The position numbers and the translations under genes are program-made. Below the pieces are notes generated by a model. It did not search any database. It saw nothing but the letters and a program-made list of their open reading frames with translations, and was not told the origin of the DNA. From an uncultured Erysipelotrichaceae bacterium (GTDB taxonomy: Bacteria; Bacillota_I; Bacilli_A; Erysipelotrichales; Erysipelotrichaceae), in NCBI GenBank assembly GCA_902795905.1, contig CADBMY010000177.1, forward strand, positions 1-8,205: 8,205 nt of DNA, given 5' to 3'. Shown one piece after another: positions 6,296 to 8,205 of this stretch (the stretch's first letter is position 1; each line of letters begins with the position of its first letter).

Positions 6296-6724
6296 ATGTC
6301 GAAGAACGTATACAGAACAAATCAGAAGGAACAGATCAGGCAGTGTCTGATGGAACATGCAGGTTCGCATATGACCGCAATGGAGATCTATGCGGAGCTG
6401 AAGGCAAAAGGCATCAAGGTCGGTCTTACCACCGTATACAGACATCTTGAGAAGCTGACAGGGGAGGGCCTGGCAGTCAAGTCTGTTGTCGATGAGAATA
6501 CACCTGCCTGTTTTGAGTATACAGGTCATGACAGCGGCGAGACGCATGTGTGCTATCACTGCAAGTGTCTGCGCTGCGGGACCCTGATCCATCTGCATTG
6601 TGATGAGGTAAAGAAACTGGAAGATCATATCCGGAGTGATCATGGTTTTCTGGTGGATCCGATGCGTACGGTATTCTTTGGCTTGTGTTCAGACTGTCAG
6701 AAACAGACAGGGAGTTCATTATGA
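6296..6724 (+). CDS. Fur-family metalloregulator, Zur-like
   Basis: The product has 142 residues, a normal Fur-family length. The N-terminal winged helix has its recognition helix at GLTTVYRHLEKL (43-54). The C-terminal dimer and metal domain has two CxxC pairs for structural zinc, C91/C94 (CLRC) and C131/C134 (CSDC). Possible sensory ligands are H84, C86, H88, C89, H99, H101, C102, H111 and H116. The pattern IHLHCDEVKKLEDHI with HGFLVDP resembles Zur-type clostridial members more than Fur or PerR, and the overlapping downstream zinc-type lipoprotein supports zinc sensing; PerR or Fur cannot be excluded. Such proteins usually repress metal-uptake genes when metal-loaded. No good ribosome binding site is visible before ATG 6296 (only CGGA at 6283-6286) and the predicted leader is very short. 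The stop overlaps the next start as ATGA. Confidence 0.9.
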   Translation: MSKNVYRTNQKEQIRQCLMEHAGSHMTAMEIYAELKAKGIKVGLTTVYRHLEKLTGEGLAVKSVVDENTPACFEYTGHDSGETHVCYHCKCLRCGTLIHLHCDEVKKLEDHIRSDHGFLVDPMRTVFFGLCSDCQKQTGSSL

Positions 6725-7701
6725 GAAAAACAGTACAAATTCTCCTCTGTGCAGTCATCTTCTTTTTTTCTGCCTGTGCCAAACCGCAGACACCCACAGA
6801 GACAAGCGGTAAGTATACGATCGTTACAACGATCTTCCCGGAATATGACTGGGTGATGAATATTCTCGGGGACAGCGATCGCTTTGAAGTTACATTACTG
6901 ATGGACAACGGCTCCGATCTGCACAGTTTCCAGCCTTCGGCTGCGGATATTATTACGCTTTCGGAAGCTGATCTGTTTGTCTACGTCGGCGGTGAGTCGG
7001 ATGCCTGGGTGGAAGATGCCTTAAAGGGCAGTGTGAATCCTGAGATGAAGGTGATCAGGCTGCTGGATATCCTTGGTGAGGATGCCCGTGAGGAAGAAAT
7101 AAAAGAGGGCATGGAAGCCGACGGGCATGAACATGAACACGAAGATGAAGAGCACGAAGCGGAGACGGAGGAACATGTCTGGCTGTCATTGAGAAATGCG
7201 GTCAGGTTCATTGAGGTCCTGTGTACTGCGGTCAGTGAGCTGGATCCTTCCGGTAAGGATACATATCACACAAATACCTGCAGCTATCTCTCGGAACTGA
7301 ATCTTCTTGACGAAGAGTACAGCAAAGTCTGCGGCAGTTCTGCCCGGGATACGATCCTGATCGCCGACAGATTCCCGTTCCTGTACCTCGTGAAAGATTA
7401 TGATATTGATTACTATGCGGCTTTTGTGGGCTGCTCGGCGGAGACGGAGGCGAGCTTTGAGACCGTGCGCTTCCTGGCGGATAAGCTGGATGAACTGTCC
7501 CTTCCGTATGTGATAAAGATCGACGGCAGTGACGGCAAGATCGCTGAGACCGTGATCCGCAACAGTCAGGATCAGTCAAGAGAGATACTGGTGCTTGATT
7601 CGATGCAGGGTGTCAGTATGCGTGACATAGAGCAGGGGACATCCTACCTGAGTATCATGGAAAAGAATCTGGAAGTGCTGAAGCAGGCTCTTGGGGCATA
7701 A
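6721..7701 (+). CDS. ZnuA-like metal ABC transporter substrate-binding lipoprotein
   Basis: The product has 326 residues and would capture zinc (or manganese) outside the membrane for an ABC importer. A basic start, a hydrophobic stretch (residues 5-18) and the lipobox-like FSAC with C19 indicate a lipoprotein; Phe at -3 is less usual than Leu. The solute-binding domain starts at YTIVTTIFPEYDW (32-44). H68 (DLHSFQPSAADI) and H152 (EEHVWLS) fit the first and second metal ligands. An acidic, His-containing loop lies at 136-152, with H136, H138, H140 and H145. The third canonical histidine appears replaced: ungapped alignment of ADRFPFLYL to the usual HDAFGYF places R217 there, next to D216. D268 (IKIDGS) may fill the late acidic ligand position. 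A ribosome binding site GGGAG (6710-6714) stands six bases before the start, which overlaps the regulator's stop. No permease or ATPase gene follows; a terminator does. Confidence 0.9.
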   Translation: MRKTVQILLCAVIFFFSACAKPQTPTETSGKYTIVTTIFPEYDWVMNILGDSDRFEVTLLMDNGSDLHSFQPSAADIITLSEADLFVYVGGESDAWVEDALKGSVNPEMKVIRLLDILGEDAREEEIKEGMEADGHEHEHEDEEHEAETEEHVWLSLRNAVRFIEVLCTAVSELDPSGKDTYHTNTCSYLSELNLLDEEYSKVCGSSARDTILIADRFPFLYLVKDYDIDYYAAFVGCSAETEASFETVRFLADKLDELSLPYVIKIDGSDGKIAETVIRNSQDQSREILVLDSMQGVSMRDIEQGTSYLSIMEKNLEVLKQALGA

Positions 7702-7703
7702 GT

Positions 7704-7733
7704 AAAAGGTGTATCTGTGAGATACACCTTTTT
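7704..7733 (+). terminator. Bidirectional terminator between convergent genes
   Basis: Thirteen base pairs form between 7704-7716 (core AAAGGTGTATCT) and 7720-7732 (core AGATACACCTTT) around the loop GTG. T-runs lie on both strands, so it can end both the znuA-like transcript and the minus-strand gene, whose stop is 12 bases away. Confidence 0.9.
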
Positions 7734-7744
7734 ATCTGGATCAG

Positions 7745-8205
7745 TTACTGTACAACGATCTCGGGATATGTATTTGTCACGATATCAAGCACATTCTTAT
7801 CGTAGATATGGAAGTTATACTTTTTGAAGTAGTATGACAGAGCATCATCGTTGATCTCGTCCTGACCGTCCAGTTCATCGATCAGTACCTGACGGAAGTT
7901 CTGCGGATCGGTGTCATCGACTCTGGCGACAAAGACATTGGCCTTTTCGGCAGAGGTGATCACGGTCCAGCCGTCATCCGGAGTCATACCGCGCAGAACA
8001 GTATTTACGGTAGTTCCGTAATCTGTAGTGTTGATCGTAATGACTTCGGTCGTACCTTCGGATGAGGTCTTGCCTTCAGCCAGGATGTCATCAAGAGTCT
8101 TACTGCCGTCAGCCAGGGCGCTCATTGCGGCATTGGCATCTTCTTCGGTATTGAAGGACAGTACCGTAGCCATGATCGGCTGCAGCTTCTCGATATAGGA
8201 ATCCA
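7745..8205 (-). CDS. C-terminal part of a probable PrsA-like foldase or secreted lipoprotein (5' end outside window)
   Basis: The frame stays open from the stop (TAA at 7747-7745) to the window edge, with about ten codons readable before ATG 8173, so that ATG is internal and the gene continues beyond the window; about 152 residues are visible. The arrangement resembles a diverged PrsA/SurA-type rotamase region. An early strand with a TEEDANAAMSALADG-like helix is followed by LDDILAEG, then TVLRGMTPDDGWTVI and VFVARVDDTD, and a charged C-terminal tail containing YYFKKYNFHIYD. The visible part is acidic and soluble, with no membrane segment. PrsA proteins are membrane-anchored extracellular folding factors; the lipoprotein signal would be in the missing N-terminus. 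The gene is close to hit and yhaM; as I recall, prsA, hit and yhaM also lie near each other in Bacillus subtilis, which mildly supports the call. Function is inferred. Confidence 0.55.
   Translation of the reverse strand, partial: DSYIEKLQPIMATVLSFNTEEDANAAMSALADGSKTLDDILAEGKTSSEGTTEVITINTTDYGTTVNTVLRGMTPDDGWTVITSAEKANVFVARVDDTDPQNFRQVLIDELDGQDEINDDALSYYFKKYNFHIYDKNVLDIVTNTYPEIVVQ

Overview
The window looks like the chromosome of a low-to-mid-GC Gram-positive anaerobe (Bacillota). Erysipelotrichales or a close relative is my best guess, from overall protein character and not from any search. The evidence is a pyruvate:ferredoxin oxidoreductase (anaerobic pyruvate metabolism), the MurT/GatD lipid II amidation pair (typical of Gram-positives), a YhaM-type exoribonuclease, and a Zur-like regulator with a zinc-type lipoprotein. 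I see no insertion sequence, phage gene, CRISPR array, tRNA or rRNA. Coding density is high, and no gene-free stretch exceeds about 110 bases.

Layout, left to right. (1) Positions 1-714 hold the 3' end of a pyruvate:ferredoxin oxidoreductase gene, closed by a strong hairpin terminator. (2) Positions 812-5771 are a tightly packed four-gene plus-strand operon behind an extended -10 promoter. Its first gene is a single uninterrupted reading frame joining a complete GT4 glycosyltransferase (diacylglycerol glucosyltransferase type) to a complete RecX. Then come yhaM, murT and gatD, each overlapping or abutting its neighbour, and a terminator that begins on the gatD stop codon. (3) A HIT-family hydrolase lies on the minus strand at 5798-6190, convergent with gatD. 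(4) A 105-base divergent intergenic region carries promoter elements for both sides and a 7-1-7 inverted repeat. From it a Fur/Zur-family regulator and an overlapping ZnuA-like lipoprotein read to the right (6296-7701), ending in a 13-bp bidirectional terminator. (5) The C-terminal part of a PrsA-like foldase gene lies on the minus strand at 7745-8205 and runs off the window.

How the genes may work together. The central operon is mainly about the cell envelope: membrane glycolipid synthesis (inferred for the GT domain) and amidation of lipid II glutamate by MurT-GatD. It also carries two nucleic-acid functions, RecX (RecA modulation) and YhaM (3'-5' exonuclease). The Zur/ZnuA pair is probably a zinc-responsive unit, but no permease or ATPase gene is visible beside it. 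The most unusual item is the glycosyltransferase-RecX fusion. Next are a MurT zinc ribbon lacking its fourth cysteine, a ZnuA-like protein lacking the third canonical metal-binding histidine, and a candidate Fur-family operator on the transcription start of the regulator's own gene.
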